A stretch of DNA of 64,000 nucleotides from Dokdonella sp. (GCF_019634845.1 NZ_JAHCAQ010000007.1:62001-126000), one strand, 5' to 3'. Counted from the first letter of the stretch, positions 1 to 10,868 are shown. The notes: generated by a model from the sequence alone, not told the origin. Program-made: numbers and translations.

Positions 1-1170
1 CGGCGCGCTCCAGCGCAGGATCAGCGCCGGGCTGCGCGTGATGTTGGGCGTGGGCGTGCGGTTGTCGCCGACGATGAGGCGCGCGATCACTTCATCACCG
101 GCGGCGAGCTTGAGCGCGGCCAGATCGACCTCGTGGCGATAGCGCTGCCGGCGCGCACCGTCGAGCGCCTCGCCCTGCAACGGCACGCTCTGCTCGCTGA
201 AGCGGATGCTTTCGCCCGTGCCCTGGGCATGGGTCAGCGACAGCTCGGCGCTGGCCAGGCCGTAGTCATCGGCCGCTTCGAACAGCAGCGGCCAGCGCGC
301 CTGCCGGCCATCGTAGGTGGTCAGGCTCTGCTGTGGTTCGAGAATCCGGATCGTCGGCGCGAGGTCGGCGCTGACGTCGATGCGGTGCAGCGGATCGGTC
401 AGCGGCGCGGCGGCCTCGACGCCGATGCGGTACAGGCTCGAGGCGGCGAGGGTGCGACCGCCACGCCAGTCGTCGCCGTGGCGCTGCAGGTCGAGTCGGC
501 TGCCGTCGTGGAAGGCCAGCCAGACGGCGCTCGGCTGCGGAGCGAAGCGCAGGCGCCAGTCGAGCCGCGCATCCTGCGGCACGCGCGCGTCGAGTGCTTG
601 GCCGCTGCGTGCAGGCAGGCCCGTGTAGGCCGGCGGCGTCACCGCGAGCTGCGCCGCCACCAGGCGCGTGGCGCTGGCCGCGGGCCCGCGCGCATCGACA
701 GCGGGCGTGGGCGACGGCAGTGGCAGCGGCGGCGGGCGCAGCGCCACGGCCAGCAGCACCAGTGCCAGCAGCGCGCTGGCGGCGAGGGCGCGTCGCGGCC
801 AGGCCGGGCGCAGGTCGAGGTCGAGGCCGCCCAGTCGCGCCTGCAGGCGCTCGCGCTGCAGGCGCTGCAGTGGCGTCAGTGCGGCCGCGTCGCGCCACAA
901 CAGCGCGGCGCTGTCCTCGAGCGACGGCGCCAGCGCATCGAGCCGCCGCCCAAGCCAGCTCTCGACGCCGCGGCGCGACCAGTGCCACGCGACGAGGGCG
1001 CTGCCGGCGATGCCTGCAGTCGCCACGACCACCGCCAGCGTGCCCGCGCCGAAGCGCCAGGCCAGCCCGACCAGGCCAAGCAGCGGCGGCAGCGCGAGCG
1101 CCAGCACGATGGCCGCGCGACGCTGCGATACGGCGCGCTGCCAGCGCCGCAGTGGCGTGGTCTGGTTCAT
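1..1170 (-). CDS. Large membrane protein, DUF4175-like (3' end outside window)
   Basis: The minus-strand frame is open from an ATG at 1170 to the left edge (390 codons), so the C-terminus is missing. The visible part has two hydrophobic segments near residues 17-62, a third near 128-150, then a long extracytoplasmic-looking region. It starts inside the stop of the BatA-like gene (ATGA overlap), so the two are translationally coupled. The order MoxR, DUF58, BatA-like, big membrane protein is the usual surface-stress or chaperone-like set in proteobacteria. DUF4175 membership is inferred from position and topology, not from a recognised motif. The biochemical function is unknown. Confidence 0.7.
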   Translation of the reverse strand, partial: MNQTTPLRRWQRAVSQRRAAIVLALALPPLLGLVGLAWRFGAGTLAVVVATAGIAGSALVAWHWSRRGVESWLGRRLDALAPSLEDSAALLWRDAAALTPLQRLQRERLQARLGGLDLDLRPAWPRRALAASALLALVLLAVALRPPPLPLPSPTPAVDARGPAASATRLVAAQLAVTPPAYTGLPARSGQALDARVPQDARLDWRLRFAPQPSAVWLAFHDGSRLDLQRHGDDWRGGRTLAASSLYRIGVEAAAPLTDPLHRIDVSADLAPTIRILEPQQSLTTYDGRQARWPLLFEAADDYGLASAELSLTHAQGTGESIRFSEQSVPLQGEALDGARRQRYRHEVDLAALKLAAGDEVIARLIVGDNRTPTPNITRSPALILRWSAP

Positions 1171-2339
1171 CCGCGCACGCCTTCGCGGCGCCGCGTCGCG
1201 AGCAGGCGCTCGAGTACGAACAGGACCGCGATCGCCCATGCCAGCCAGCCATCGAGCGCGCGCGCGCCGTGCAGCGCCGCAGCACTGGCGCCGGTGGCGG
1301 CCATGCCGCCGACTGCGGGCGCCGAGGTGGCGGCGAAGGCGCGCGTCGGCGCCGCCGGGCTGCCGCGCAGTGCCGCCAGCAGCCGGTCGGGAAAGTCGGC
1401 ATCGAGCAGCCATGGCAGGTCGGCCGGCGCCAAGCTCGCCGGCAGTGTGATGAGGCGCCCTGCGCCACGAGCCTCGACGCGCGCGAGCACGCGGCCGTCA
1501 CCATCGCGCCACAACACCCGCCCGCGCGTCGCCGTGGCCGGTGCGAGCAGCGCGGTGCCGCCCTGCTCGACCCAGCTCGTCAGCGCGGCCGGCGCCGCCG
1601 CGCCGAGCCACAGCAGCCAGCCGTGGTCGGCGGGCAGCCCGGCCGCGAGCGGCTGCGCATCGAGCGTGTAGCGCGCCGGCTCGCGCAGGTTCCATGCCGC
1701 CAGCGCGGCACGCAGGTAAGCGAGCGCCGCGTCGGCGTTGTCGGCGTGGCGCACGTGCACGCGCACCGCCGCCGTGGCCGGCGCGATCGCCGACGGTGCG
1801 CTGCCGTCCACCACGATCCAGTCGATGGCATGGGCGAGCTGCGGGCGCTCGCCGTCGAGTCCATCGAGTGTGCGCGGCACCACCACGCGCAGGCGCGCGC
1901 CCGCCGGCGCGAGCGCGTCGAGCTCGCGCAGCAGGCTCGCGGTCGCGGTCGGTCCCGGCGCGGGCGCCGCCTCCAGCAGCGGGAATCCCGGCGCCAGCCA
2001 GCGCCACTGCCCCGCCGCACCGAGTTGCGCGCGCGCGCTGGCGACATCGGCGCCGGGCGCCACCATGATCGCGTCGCGGTACGGCGCTACCGCGGCGTCG
2101 ACGAGCACGAGGCGTGCCAGCAACAAGGCCAGCAGGCCCAGCAGCAGCAGGCGCAACAGCAGCAGCCAGGGTCGTTCGACGCGCAGGCGACGCCGCGGCA
2201 AGGCGCGGGCGGGAATCCAGCGCAGCGCAGCAAACGCGGTGTCGATGAGCTCGCTGCGGCGGATCAGGTGCAGCAGCAGCGGCACGCCGAGCGCGAGCAG
2301 CGCGACGAGGCCGAGCGGCGCGAGCAGGCCCAGGCTCAC
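1167..2339 (-). CDS. BatA-domain membrane protein
   Basis: 390 residues. The N-terminus has the arrangement typical of BatA/Aerotolerance-regulator N-terminal domains: a first helix ending in LLLHLIRRSE, then a strongly hydrophobic second helix around residues 58-82. The rest is an Ala/Leu-rich periplasmic region without a recognised catalytic motif. It overlaps its neighbours by 4 bp on both sides (ATGA with the DUF58 gene upstream and with the large membrane protein downstream), so it is part of a MoxR-linked operon. Its role is probably scaffolding with the MoxR/DUF58 partners; no enzyme activity can be read from the sequence. Confidence 0.8.
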   Translation of the reverse strand: MSLGLLAPLGLVALLALGVPLLLHLIRRSELIDTAFAALRWIPARALPRRRLRVERPWLLLLRLLLLGLLALLLARLVLVDAAVAPYRDAIMVAPGADVASARAQLGAAGQWRWLAPGFPLLEAAPAPGPTATASLLRELDALAPAGARLRVVVPRTLDGLDGERPQLAHAIDWIVVDGSAPSAIAPATAAVRVHVRHADNADAALAYLRAALAAWNLREPARYTLDAQPLAAGLPADHGWLLWLGAAAPAALTSWVEQGGTALLAPATATRGRVLWRDGDGRVLARVEARGAGRLITLPASLAPADLPWLLDADFPDRLLAALRGSPAAPTRAFAATSAPAVGGMAATGASAAALHGARALDGWLAWAIAVLFVLERLLATRRREGVRG

Positions 2340-3226
2340 CGGCGCACCTCGGGCACCGCGAACAGACGCTGCAGCGGCGCATCGAGCGGCTCATCGAGCC
2401 AGTGCTCGCCGTGGCGGATGCCGAGCGTCGCGCACTCGCGCGCGAGCCCGGCGCGCGCGAGCGCGAAGCGGCGCAGGAACTCCTCGCGCACGGCGCCGGC
2501 TTCGGCCTGCCGCTCGAGTGCGGACTCGGGGTCGAGGAAACGCCGTCCGCCGCGAAACGGGAAGTCGCGCTCGTCGGCGGCGAGGATCTGCAGCGTGAGC
2601 ACTTCGCGGCCGGCAGCGGCCAGCCGCCGCGCCAGCTCGAGCGCGGCCGCATCGAAGAAATCCGACAGCAGCAGCACCAGGGCATGCGACGCGATGCGCG
2701 CCGCGGCCTCGCGCGCAGGGCCGGCGGCCGGCCACTGGCCAGCGGCCTGCACGCGCGCCAGTTCGATCAGGCAGCGGTCGCGCTGGCGCGCACCGGCACC
2801 CGGCGCGAGCAGGCACGGCGGCGAGCCGCCGAAGGTGGCGATGCCGAAACCATCGCCCTGGCGCAGCGCGATCTCGATCGCGCAGGCGGCGAGCAGGCGG
2901 GCGGCGTCGAACTTGGCGTAATCGGGCCGGGCCAGGTCCGCCTGCCGCATCGAGGCGGTGGCATCGATGAGGATCCACAGCTCGAGCGGGCTGTCGCGCT
3001 CGGCCTCGCGCACGAAGTGGCGGTCCGAACGCGCGTACAGCTTCCAGTCGATGCGGCGCAGGTCATCACCGGGTTCGTAGGCGCGATACTGGGCGAATTC
3101 GAGCCCGGCGCCGCGACTGCGGCTCGCGTGCTGACCCAGCCCGGCACCGCCGGCATCACGGCGCGTGGTCAGGCGCAAACCACGCAGGCGGCTGCGGACG
3201 GCGGCGGGGATCTGGGTGGGCAGCAT
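2336..3226 (-). CDS. DUF58 (VWA-like) protein
   Basis: 296 residues. It carries the DUF58 signature around residues 45-75 (EFAQYRAYEPGDDLRRIDWK) followed by a VWA-like segment LWILIDATASM near residues 83-93, a degenerate metal-binding (MIDAS) motif. DUF58 proteins are partners of MoxR AAA+ ATPases, whose gene ends 27 bp upstream in the direction of transcription. The 3' end overlaps the BatA-like gene by 4 bp. It is presumably a cytoplasmic or membrane-associated adaptor. Confidence 0.88.
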   Translation of the reverse strand: MLPTQIPAAVRSRLRGLRLTTRRDAGGAGLGQHASRSRGAGLEFAQYRAYEPGDDLRRIDWKLYARSDRHFVREAERDSPLELWILIDATASMRQADLARPDYAKFDAARLLAACAIEIALRQGDGFGIATFGGSPPCLLAPGAGARQRDRCLIELARVQAAGQWPAAGPAREAAARIASHALVLLLSDFFDAAALELARRLAAAGREVLTLQILAADERDFPFRGGRRFLDPESALERQAEAGAVREEFLRRFALARAGLARECATLGIRHGEHWLDEPLDAPLQRLFAVPEVRR

Positions 3227-3253
3227 CGGATACGCGCAGTGCCGCGGTGCCGG

Positions 3254-4246
<993 letters not shown>

Positions 4247-4408
4247 TTGTCATCCCTCGTCGTTGTAGCGCGCAGCCATGCCGCGCAGGACGCCGCACCG
4301 CGCAGCCGGTCGGGTTGGTCGCCGGCAGCGCCGCCAGCGCCACGGCACTGCGCGGATGGCGCGACGCCGGCGCCGCGCGGCGGCCGTGATGCCGGCGCCG
4401 TCCTTCGT

Positions 4409-5140
4409 TCACGCCGTCAGCGCATAGATCACGATATTGACCGCGAAGCGGGTGTTGTCCTCGGCGAGAAAGCGTTTGTTGCGCCAGTCGTAGTCCCACT
4501 CGCAGCCGTAATCCTTGTTGCTGTAGAGCACGCCCAGGCGGCCGTCGATGCTGATGCCCTTGAGATAGGCATGCACGAGGTCGTCCCCCCAGCCATTGAG
4601 TTCGAAACCGGTATTGGGCGGTTCCTTGAAACGGAAGAAGCTGGTGTAGAGCGGATGATCGCTTGGCAGCTTGCGCAGCGCGTCGGCGCCGAACAGCGCG
4701 GCCATCTCGCGCTCGAAGGACTTGGCGAACAGGCCGTCGATGTCGTGGTTGCAGTCGTCGACGAGCACGAAGCCGCCGTTGCGCACGTAGGCGGCGAAAT
4801 TGCGTCGCTCGTCGGCATTGAACTCGACGAGCTTGTGACCGGCGAGGTAGCACAGCGGCGCGCCGAGCATGCGCGCATCGGCCAGCGGCAACACATGCTC
4901 GGTGGTGTCCACGCGCAGGGTCGTGTACTGGATCAGCGCGTCGAGCAGGTTGGATGGCATGCGCGTGTCGACATCCCAGTCGCCCGACTCGTACATGAGG
5001 CGCGTGAACCAGAAGTCATACGCACCCTCGGCCGGTGCGCGGGCCGGGGCGGCGGAGGCCTGCTGCGCGCGCGCATGCGGCGCGAGCGCGAGGCCGGCGG
5101 CGCCGGCGACCAGGAGGCGGAGGAACTCGGCGCGGGTCAT
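4409..5140 (-). CDS. DUF4159-domain protein with Tat-like signal
   Basis: 243 residues from ATG 5140. This start is preferred over in-frame codons up to 5230 because it begins a signal sequence (MTRAEFLRLLVAGAAGLALA) with a cleavage-like AHARAQ; the upstream stretch lies in an intergenic inverted repeat. The mature part looks like a DUF4159 or glutamine-amidotransferase-like fold: YDFWFTRLMYESGDWDVD, then GGFVLVDDCNHD and EREMAALFG. DUF4159 proteins commonly sit beside MoxR/BatA sets. Function is unknown; a periplasmic location is inferred. The signal has no full twin-arginine pair, so Sec export is possible. Confidence 0.85.
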   Translation of the reverse strand: MTRAEFLRLLVAGAAGLALAPHARAQQASAAPARAPAEGAYDFWFTRLMYESGDWDVDTRMPSNLLDALIQYTTLRVDTTEHVLPLADARMLGAPLCYLAGHKLVEFNADERRNFAAYVRNGGFVLVDDCNHDIDGLFAKSFEREMAALFGADALRKLPSDHPLYTSFFRFKEPPNTGFELNGWGDDLVHAYLKGISIDGRLGVLYSNKDYGCEWDYDWRNKRFLAEDNTRFAVNIVIYALTA

Positions 5141-5163
5141 GGACAAGCCGGGATGGGTGAGTC

Positions 5164-5234
5164 GTGATTGGTGATCTGGAAAAGCGGAAAAACGACCGCG
5201 GGCCATCGATGGCTTTCCACGAATCACCAATCAC
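5164..5234. repeat. Intergenic inverted repeat, copy 1
   Basis: The arm GTGATTGGTGAT (5164-5175) has its exact reverse complement at 5223-5234, separated by 47 bases. It lies between the tldE-like gene and the DUF4159 gene. The same motif family recurs near 12348, 14031, 16525 and, as a half copy, 24331. Confidence 0.85.
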
Positions 5235-5252
5235 CAATCCCGAATCCCTGCC

Positions 5253-6587
5253 TCACACCGCGTCCGACAGCGAGGTGAAGGTGAAATCGCGAATCTTCAT
5301 CGGCGGCACCATCATCACGAACGACGACTCGTCGCCCTTCACGCGCACGGGCTTGCCGAGTTCCTCGATGTTGTTGAGCATGATCGCGGGCGATTCGTTG
5401 AAGCGGAAGTTCTTGATCGGGTACTTGATCTCGCCATCCTCGATGTAGAACGTGCCGTCGCGCGTGAGGCCGGTCAGCAGCACGGTCTGCGGATCGACCA
5501 TGCGGATGTACCAGGTGCGCGTGACGAGGACGCCCTTGCGCGTGCCCTTGACGAGCTCGGCGGTCGATTTGTCGCCGCCGGCCATGATGAGGTTGCCGGG
5601 CTGGCCGGTGGCCTGCTTGCCCTGCTTGTGGGCCCAGTAGCGCGAGTAATGCAGGTAGTTGATCTTGCCCTTGTCGATGATCGTGGTGCGCTCACGCGCC
5701 AGGCCGCTCTGATCCCACGGCAGCACCGCGGCCTGCGCATCCCAGGGGTCGGCGATCATCGTCACGCGCTCGTCGAACAGCTTGTCGCCGAGTTTGTTGC
5801 CACCGCCCTTCTTCGACAGGAAGCTGCGCCCCTCGTCGGCCTGGCGCGCATCGAAGTTGAACATCATGAATGAAATCAGGCCGGCCGTGGCCGCCGGTTC
5901 CATGATGACGGTGTACTTGCCCGGCTCGAGCGCGCGCGCATCGACCGAGCGGCGCGCCTTGTCCATCGCGGTGCGGATGTCGCTGCCGACATCGAACTGG
6001 CCGACGTCACCGAGGTTGCGCGCGACCCAGCCCGAACCCTTGCCGTCGTCGGTGCGCACGGTGCAGGTGAAGTCCATGTCGCTGCTCTTCTGATAACCGA
6101 AGTTGCCCTTGCTGTTGGCAGTGGCCATGAAGTCGCGACTGTCGGTGAAGAAGCCGGCCGCCGTGAGCTTGTCCTTGCGGCAAGGCTCGATGCAGGCGGC
6201 AGCGACGCTGGCGCGATAATCGGGCGTCACCGCGGCGGTCTTGTCATTGAACGTCGCGCTGGCGCGGTAACTCTGCTTGTCGATCGCCGGCATGAACTCG
6301 GGGTTCTCCGGCGCGAGCTTGGCCAGCTCCTCGGCACGGCGCACGACCTCGCGGATCGAAGCGTCGTCGAAGCGGTTGGTGGTGGCGGTGCCGGTGCGCT
6401 TGCCGAAAGCAACCTCGACGGCAAGATTGCAGTCGCTGACGAAGCCACTGGTCGACACGCTGTTGAGCGCGTAGCGGATGTTGCCCTCGTCCGAGCCGCC
6501 GAGCGTGGCCGAGCATTCGTCGGCAACGCTGGCCTTGATGGCCTTGTCGAGGATGGCCTTGGCGTCCTGTTCGGAATAGATGGTCAT
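5253..6587 (-). CDS. TldE/PmbA-like protease-family subunit
   Basis: 444 residues. It resembles the TldE/PmbA half of the TldD/TldE heterodimeric metalloprotease family: an N-terminal mixed domain (ALGGSDEGNIRYALNSVSTSG), a central domain, and a C-terminal domain with PGNLIMAGGDKS and VLVTRTWYIRMVDPQTVLLTGLTRDGTFYIEDGEI. It lacks the zinc-binding HExxxH, as expected for the E subunit. It lies 18 bp after the TldD-like gene in the same direction, so the two are very probably co-expressed. No signal peptide is visible, in contrast to the partner. Confidence 0.85.
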   Translation of the reverse strand: MTIYSEQDAKAILDKAIKASVADECSATLGGSDEGNIRYALNSVSTSGFVSDCNLAVEVAFGKRTGTATTNRFDDASIREVVRRAEELAKLAPENPEFMPAIDKQSYRASATFNDKTAAVTPDYRASVAAACIEPCRKDKLTAAGFFTDSRDFMATANSKGNFGYQKSSDMDFTCTVRTDDGKGSGWVARNLGDVGQFDVGSDIRTAMDKARRSVDARALEPGKYTVIMEPAATAGLISFMMFNFDARQADEGRSFLSKKGGGNKLGDKLFDERVTMIADPWDAQAAVLPWDQSGLARERTTIIDKGKINYLHYSRYWAHKQGKQATGQPGNLIMAGGDKSTAELVKGTRKGVLVTRTWYIRMVDPQTVLLTGLTRDGTFYIEDGEIKYPIKNFRFNESPAIMLNNIEELGKPVRVKGDESSFVMMVPPMKIRDFTFTSLSDAV

Positions 6588-6605
6588 GGTGCGTTCTCCG
6601 ATTGC

Positions 6606-8243
6606 TCAGCCAAGGCTGCGGGCAGTGTTGATGACGTTGACGCCGTTGAAGCGCGCAGTGGCCGACCCGTGCGACACGGCCGACACCTGTTCGGGCTGGC
6701 CCTTGCCGTCGAAGAACGAACCGCCATAGCGGAAGTCGCTGGCATCGCATACGGCCACGCACGAGTTCCAGAACTCGGGCGTGCGGATCTGGTAGGCGAC
6801 GTCCTCGATCTGTCCGGCCACCTTGCCGTCCTTGATCTCGAAGAACAGCTGGCCGCCGAATTGGGCGTTGTAGCGCTGCTGGTCGATCGAGAACGAGCCG
6901 TCGCCGACGATGTAGATGCCGTGCTCGATGTCCTTGATCATCTGCGCCGGGTCGAGCTTGTCCTTGCCCGGTGCCAGCGAGATGTTGGCCATGCGCTGGA
7001 ACTGCACGTTCGACCACGAGTCGGCGTAGCAGCAACCTTGCGAGGCCTTGAGGCCGAGGATGTGGGCCTGGTCGCGGATCGCCTGGTAGTTGACGAGGAT
7101 GCCGTCCTTGATGATGTCCCACTGCTGGGTCTTGACGCCCTCATCGTCGTAGCCAACGGCACCGAGCGTGCCCTTGGCGATCTTGTCGGCGTAGATCGTG
7201 ACCTTGTCGCTGCCATAGCGGAAGTTCTTCGACTTCCACTTGTCGAGCGTGGCGAAGCTCGTGCCGGCGAAGTTGGCCTCGTAGCCGAGCACGCGATCGA
7301 GTTCGGTCGGATGGCCGACCGATTCGTGGATCGTGAGCCAGGTGTGCGAGGGATCGAGCATGAGATCGTACTTGCCGGGCTTGACCGATGGCGCGGTGAG
7401 TTTGGCGCGGGCCTGCTTGGCGGCGGCCACCGCATCCTCGCGCAGGTCGTAGGAGTTGCCGTAGACGGTCACGCCGCAGGGCAGCTCGACCTTGTCCTCC
7501 TTGCGCCCATCGAGGTACTCGTAGCCCATGCCGCACGGCATCGACAGGCCCTCACGCATGCGGAACTTGCCGCTCTGCTGGTCGACCGCGGTGACATGCA
7601 TCGGCGCCCAGATGCGATGCACGTCCTGGTCGATGTAGGAGCCATCGGTCGAGGCGAAGTATTTCTGCTCGTTGACGAGGAACAACATCGAGTTGACGAA
7701 GCTCGCGCCGGCCTTGAGCGCGTCGGCGTTGACGCCCAGCAGCAGATCGACCTTGTCCTTGATCGGCACCGCCATGCTGTTCTTGACGATCGGCGTGGCC
7801 CAACTGACTTCGCCCACGCCCTTGACCGGCGCCAGGTCCACCGGGCGCGACTGCACCTTGGCATTGGCCTTGGCGATCGCCACCGCGTCGCGCGCGGCCT
7901 TGGCCACCGCGTCGGCGGTGAGCTCGCTGGTGGCGGCAAAGCCCCACGTCCCCTTGGCGACGACACGGATGCCGATGCCGGTGGACTCGGTGTTGACCAC
8001 GTTCTGCACCTTGTTTTCGCGCGTGATCACGAACTGGCGCAGGTAGCGGCCGATGCGGACATCGCAGTACTTGGCGCCGGCGGCCTTGGCCGCCTGCAGG
8101 GCCACGTCGGCCAGCTTTTTCTTGGTGGCGACATCGAGCGAGGACAGCAGCTCCTCGGCAGCGATCACGCGCCCGGCGAATGCCGGCAGCAGCAGGCTGC
8201 CCAGTCCCGCGCCACTCAGCTTGAGGAAATCTCTTCTGTCCAT
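6606..8243 (-). CDS. TldD-like zinc metalloprotease, Tat-exported
   Basis: 545 residues. Residues 1-24 (RRDFLK followed by a hydrophobic stretch) form a clear twin-arginine signal. The catalytic motif HESVGH (306-311) matches the HExxxH of TldD proteases, followed by HPTELDRVLGYEANFAGTS. C-terminal cysteines and a FRYGGSFFDGKGQP segment are also typical. TldD/TldE normally acts in the cytoplasm on peptides (microcin B17 maturation, CcdA). A Tat signal points to a periplasmic variant known from environmental proteobacteria. Substrate unknown. It heads the pair with the TldE-like gene. Confidence 0.88.
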   Translation of the reverse strand: MDRRDFLKLSGAGLGSLLLPAFAGRVIAAEELLSSLDVATKKKLADVALQAAKAAGAKYCDVRIGRYLRQFVITRENKVQNVVNTESTGIGIRVVAKGTWGFAATSELTADAVAKAARDAVAIAKANAKVQSRPVDLAPVKGVGEVSWATPIVKNSMAVPIKDKVDLLLGVNADALKAGASFVNSMLFLVNEQKYFASTDGSYIDQDVHRIWAPMHVTAVDQQSGKFRMREGLSMPCGMGYEYLDGRKEDKVELPCGVTVYGNSYDLREDAVAAAKQARAKLTAPSVKPGKYDLMLDPSHTWLTIHESVGHPTELDRVLGYEANFAGTSFATLDKWKSKNFRYGSDKVTIYADKIAKGTLGAVGYDDEGVKTQQWDIIKDGILVNYQAIRDQAHILGLKASQGCCYADSWSNVQFQRMANISLAPGKDKLDPAQMIKDIEHGIYIVGDGSFSIDQQRYNAQFGGQLFFEIKDGKVAGQIEDVAYQIRTPEFWNSCVAVCDASDFRYGGSFFDGKGQPEQVSAVSHGSATARFNGVNVINTARSLG

Positions 8244-8377
8244 TGTCGTGCCCTGTGCTCAACGGGGTCGCTGCCGCGACGGATCGGGCGATCTTGGCCA
8301 GCCGGGGCGGCGCGCGCATGTGACAAAGGACATGCCTGCCGCCAAACGCTGGCGCCGGACGCCGGTTGGCGACGCGC

Positions 8378-8383
8378 TAGACT
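8378..8383 (+). promoter_or_regulatory. -10 box of a probably leaderless queD transcript
   Basis: TAGACT lies six bases before the queD ATG (8390), so transcription starting about 7 bp after the box would begin at or next to the A of the ATG. No Shine-Dalgarno sequence is present between them. No convincing -35 was found. Confidence 0.4.
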
Positions 8384-8389
8384 TGGCGC

Positions 8390-8746
8390 ATGGACATTTC
8401 CAAGACCTTCCGCATCGAGGCGGCGCACCGCCTGCCCAACCTGCCGCCCAGCCACAAGTGTTCACGCCTGCATGGCCACTCGTTCCGCATCGAGCTGCAC
8501 GTGAGCGGCCCGCTCGACCCGCAGCTGGGCTGGGTGATGGACTTCGCCGACCTCAAGGCCGCGTTCGCGCCGCTGTTCGCCGAGCTCGACCACAATTACC
8601 TCAACGACGTGGCGGGTCTCGACAACCCGACCAGCGAGAACCTCGCGCGCTGGGTCTGGCAGCGCCTCAAGCCGACGCTGCCGCTGCTTGCAGCGGTCAC
8701 GGTCCATGAGACCTGCACCTCGACCAGCACCTATCGCGGTGACTGA
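8390..8746 (+). CDS. queD: 6-carboxytetrahydropterin synthase (QueD)
   Basis: 118 residues, the usual length. Features of the 6-pyruvoyl-tetrahydropterin synthase fold are present: FRIEAAHRLPN, then CSRLHGHSFRIELHV (zinc-binding His residues in HGH), VMDFADLK, LDHNYLND and PTSENLA. The final VTVHETCTSTSTY carries the conserved Glu. It converts 7,8-dihydroneopterin triphosphate to 6-carboxy-tetrahydropterin in queuosine/preQ0 biosynthesis. The gene stands alone, divergent from tldD. Confidence 0.95.
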   Translation: MDISKTFRIEAAHRLPNLPPSHKCSRLHGHSFRIELHVSGPLDPQLGWVMDFADLKAAFAPLFAELDHNYLNDVAGLDNPTSENLARWVWQRLKPTLPLLAAVTVHETCTSTSTYRGD

Positions 8747-8866
8747 AGCTGGATCGGTCGCGTTTTAGTGCGGCGCCGCATCGCGGACGAAACCGGCAAC
8801 CCATTGTTGGGAAGCGGTTTTATCTGAACGAAACCTGTCTGATGGCGACTGCAAGGCCGGCTCTTG

Positions 8867-8895
8867 TTGCATTGCACAATTTCCGACCCTATGAT
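8867..8895 (+). promoter_or_regulatory. Sigma70-type promoter of the phasin gene
   Basis: TTGCAT (8867-8872), a 17-bp spacer and TATGAT (8890-8895). The phasin ATG follows at 8929 with GCGAGGT as ribosome-binding site. A small palindrome TGTGTGCCACACA overlaps the expected start site. Confidence 0.65.
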
Positions 8896-8928
8896 GTGTG
8901 CCACACACTCCCAGCGAGGTACGCCACC

Positions 8929-9324
8929 ATGTTCGACCAGATCAATCTCCAGCCGCTCGCCCTCAGCAAGAGCTACACCGACGCCTTCGTGAAGGCGCAG
9001 GGTCTGGCCCTGGCTGGCTTCGAGCGCATCACCGAGCTCAACCTCAAGACCTTCGAGGACCGCGTCAAGGCCTCCGTCGACTTCTGGTCGGAAGCGGCCG
9101 AAGTGCGCGACATCGAAGCCGCCCAGGCCTTCTGGCCCAAGAGCGCGCAGTTCGTCAAGGAAAGCGCCGAGAAGCTCTACGCCAACGGCCAGGAAGTCCT
9201 CGGCATCTCGCTCAAGACGTCCGAAGCGATCGGCGCGCTGACCAAGTCCTCGCTCGAGACGGCCAGCAAGCAGGTCAACGACTCGCTGAGCAAGACCGTC
9301 AAGGCCGGCAAGAAGGCCGCCTGA
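8929..9324 (+). CDS. Phasin family protein
   Basis: 131 residues from ATG 8929. An earlier in-frame ATG (8842) would put the promoter and ribosome-binding site inside the gene, so it is rejected. The protein is amphipathic, helical and Lys/Ala-rich, with phasin_2-like phrases such as SKSYTDAFVKAQGLALAGFERI and DRVKASVDFWSEAAEVRD, and ends KTVKAGKKAA. Phasins coat polyhydroxyalkanoate granules or act as general helical surface proteins; no PHA synthase is in the window. Monocistronic: own promoter and a strong terminator. Confidence 0.88.
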   Translation: MFDQINLQPLALSKSYTDAFVKAQGLALAGFERITELNLKTFEDRVKASVDFWSEAAEVRDIEAAQAFWPKSAQFVKESAEKLYANGQEVLGISLKTSEAIGALTKSSLETASKQVNDSLSKTVKAGKKAA

Positions 9325-9386
9325 ACCGACTCTCCCCAGAGACGGCGTGCCACGGTCCTCCCCTCCGCTCGGCACGCCAACCCAGA

Positions 9387-9413
9387 CCGGGCCTTCGGGC
9401 CCGGTTTTTTTTT
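9387..9413 (+). terminator. Rho-independent terminator after the phasin gene
   Basis: Perfect 7-bp stem CCGGGCC / GGCCCGG with a TTCG tetraloop, followed by nine T residues. Confidence 0.95.
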
Positions 9414-9468
9414 GCCGCGGCCGGCGTCGCGGGCAGGCCGAGCGCGGCGATTTGCCCACTGCGCTCGA

Positions 9469-9498
9469 TTGCGGGCATCGGTCGCGACTTGCTAGAAT
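9469..9498 (+). promoter_or_regulatory. Promoter of the ATP synthase operon
   Basis: TTGCGG (9469-9474), an 18-bp spacer and TAGAAT (9493-9498), placed between the phasin terminator and atpI. This gives a leader of about 65 nt before the GTG start. Confidence 0.55.
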
Positions 9499-9567
9499 CG
9501 CAGACCTTTTTGGAGAGGTCGTGCGCAGGACTGCGCCGGCCGCCGCCTCCGACTGCGGGAGCCTCGC

Positions 9568-10816
<1,249 letters not shown>

Positions 10817-10818
10817 TT

Positions 10819-10868
10819 CCTGCGTTCGGCCATGGGCGCCAGGGCCGGAACGCAGGCGTCGCGCCTGC
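10819..10868 (+). other. Two stacked hairpins between atpB and atpE
   Basis: CCTGCGTTCGGCC (10819-10831) pairs with 10843-10856, one bulged G. Overlapping its 3' arm is a perfect 7-bp stem GCAGGCG/CGCCTGC (10852-10868) with a 3-nt loop. The two stems share GCAGG, so they are mutually exclusive. There is no T-run. A role in setting the high subunit c level through mRNA processing or partial termination is inference. Confidence 0.6.

Noticed and set aside
133-2921. Plus-strand open frames over the left 3 kb
   Set aside because: The minus strand carries a coupled chain (large membrane protein, BatA-like, DUF58) with recognisable motifs; the plus frames are compositionally biased shadows.
6669-8504. 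Plus-strand frame of 611 codons over the TldD gene
   Set aside because: TldD with HESVGH and a Tat signal is clearly coded on the minus strand; the frame also overlaps queD.
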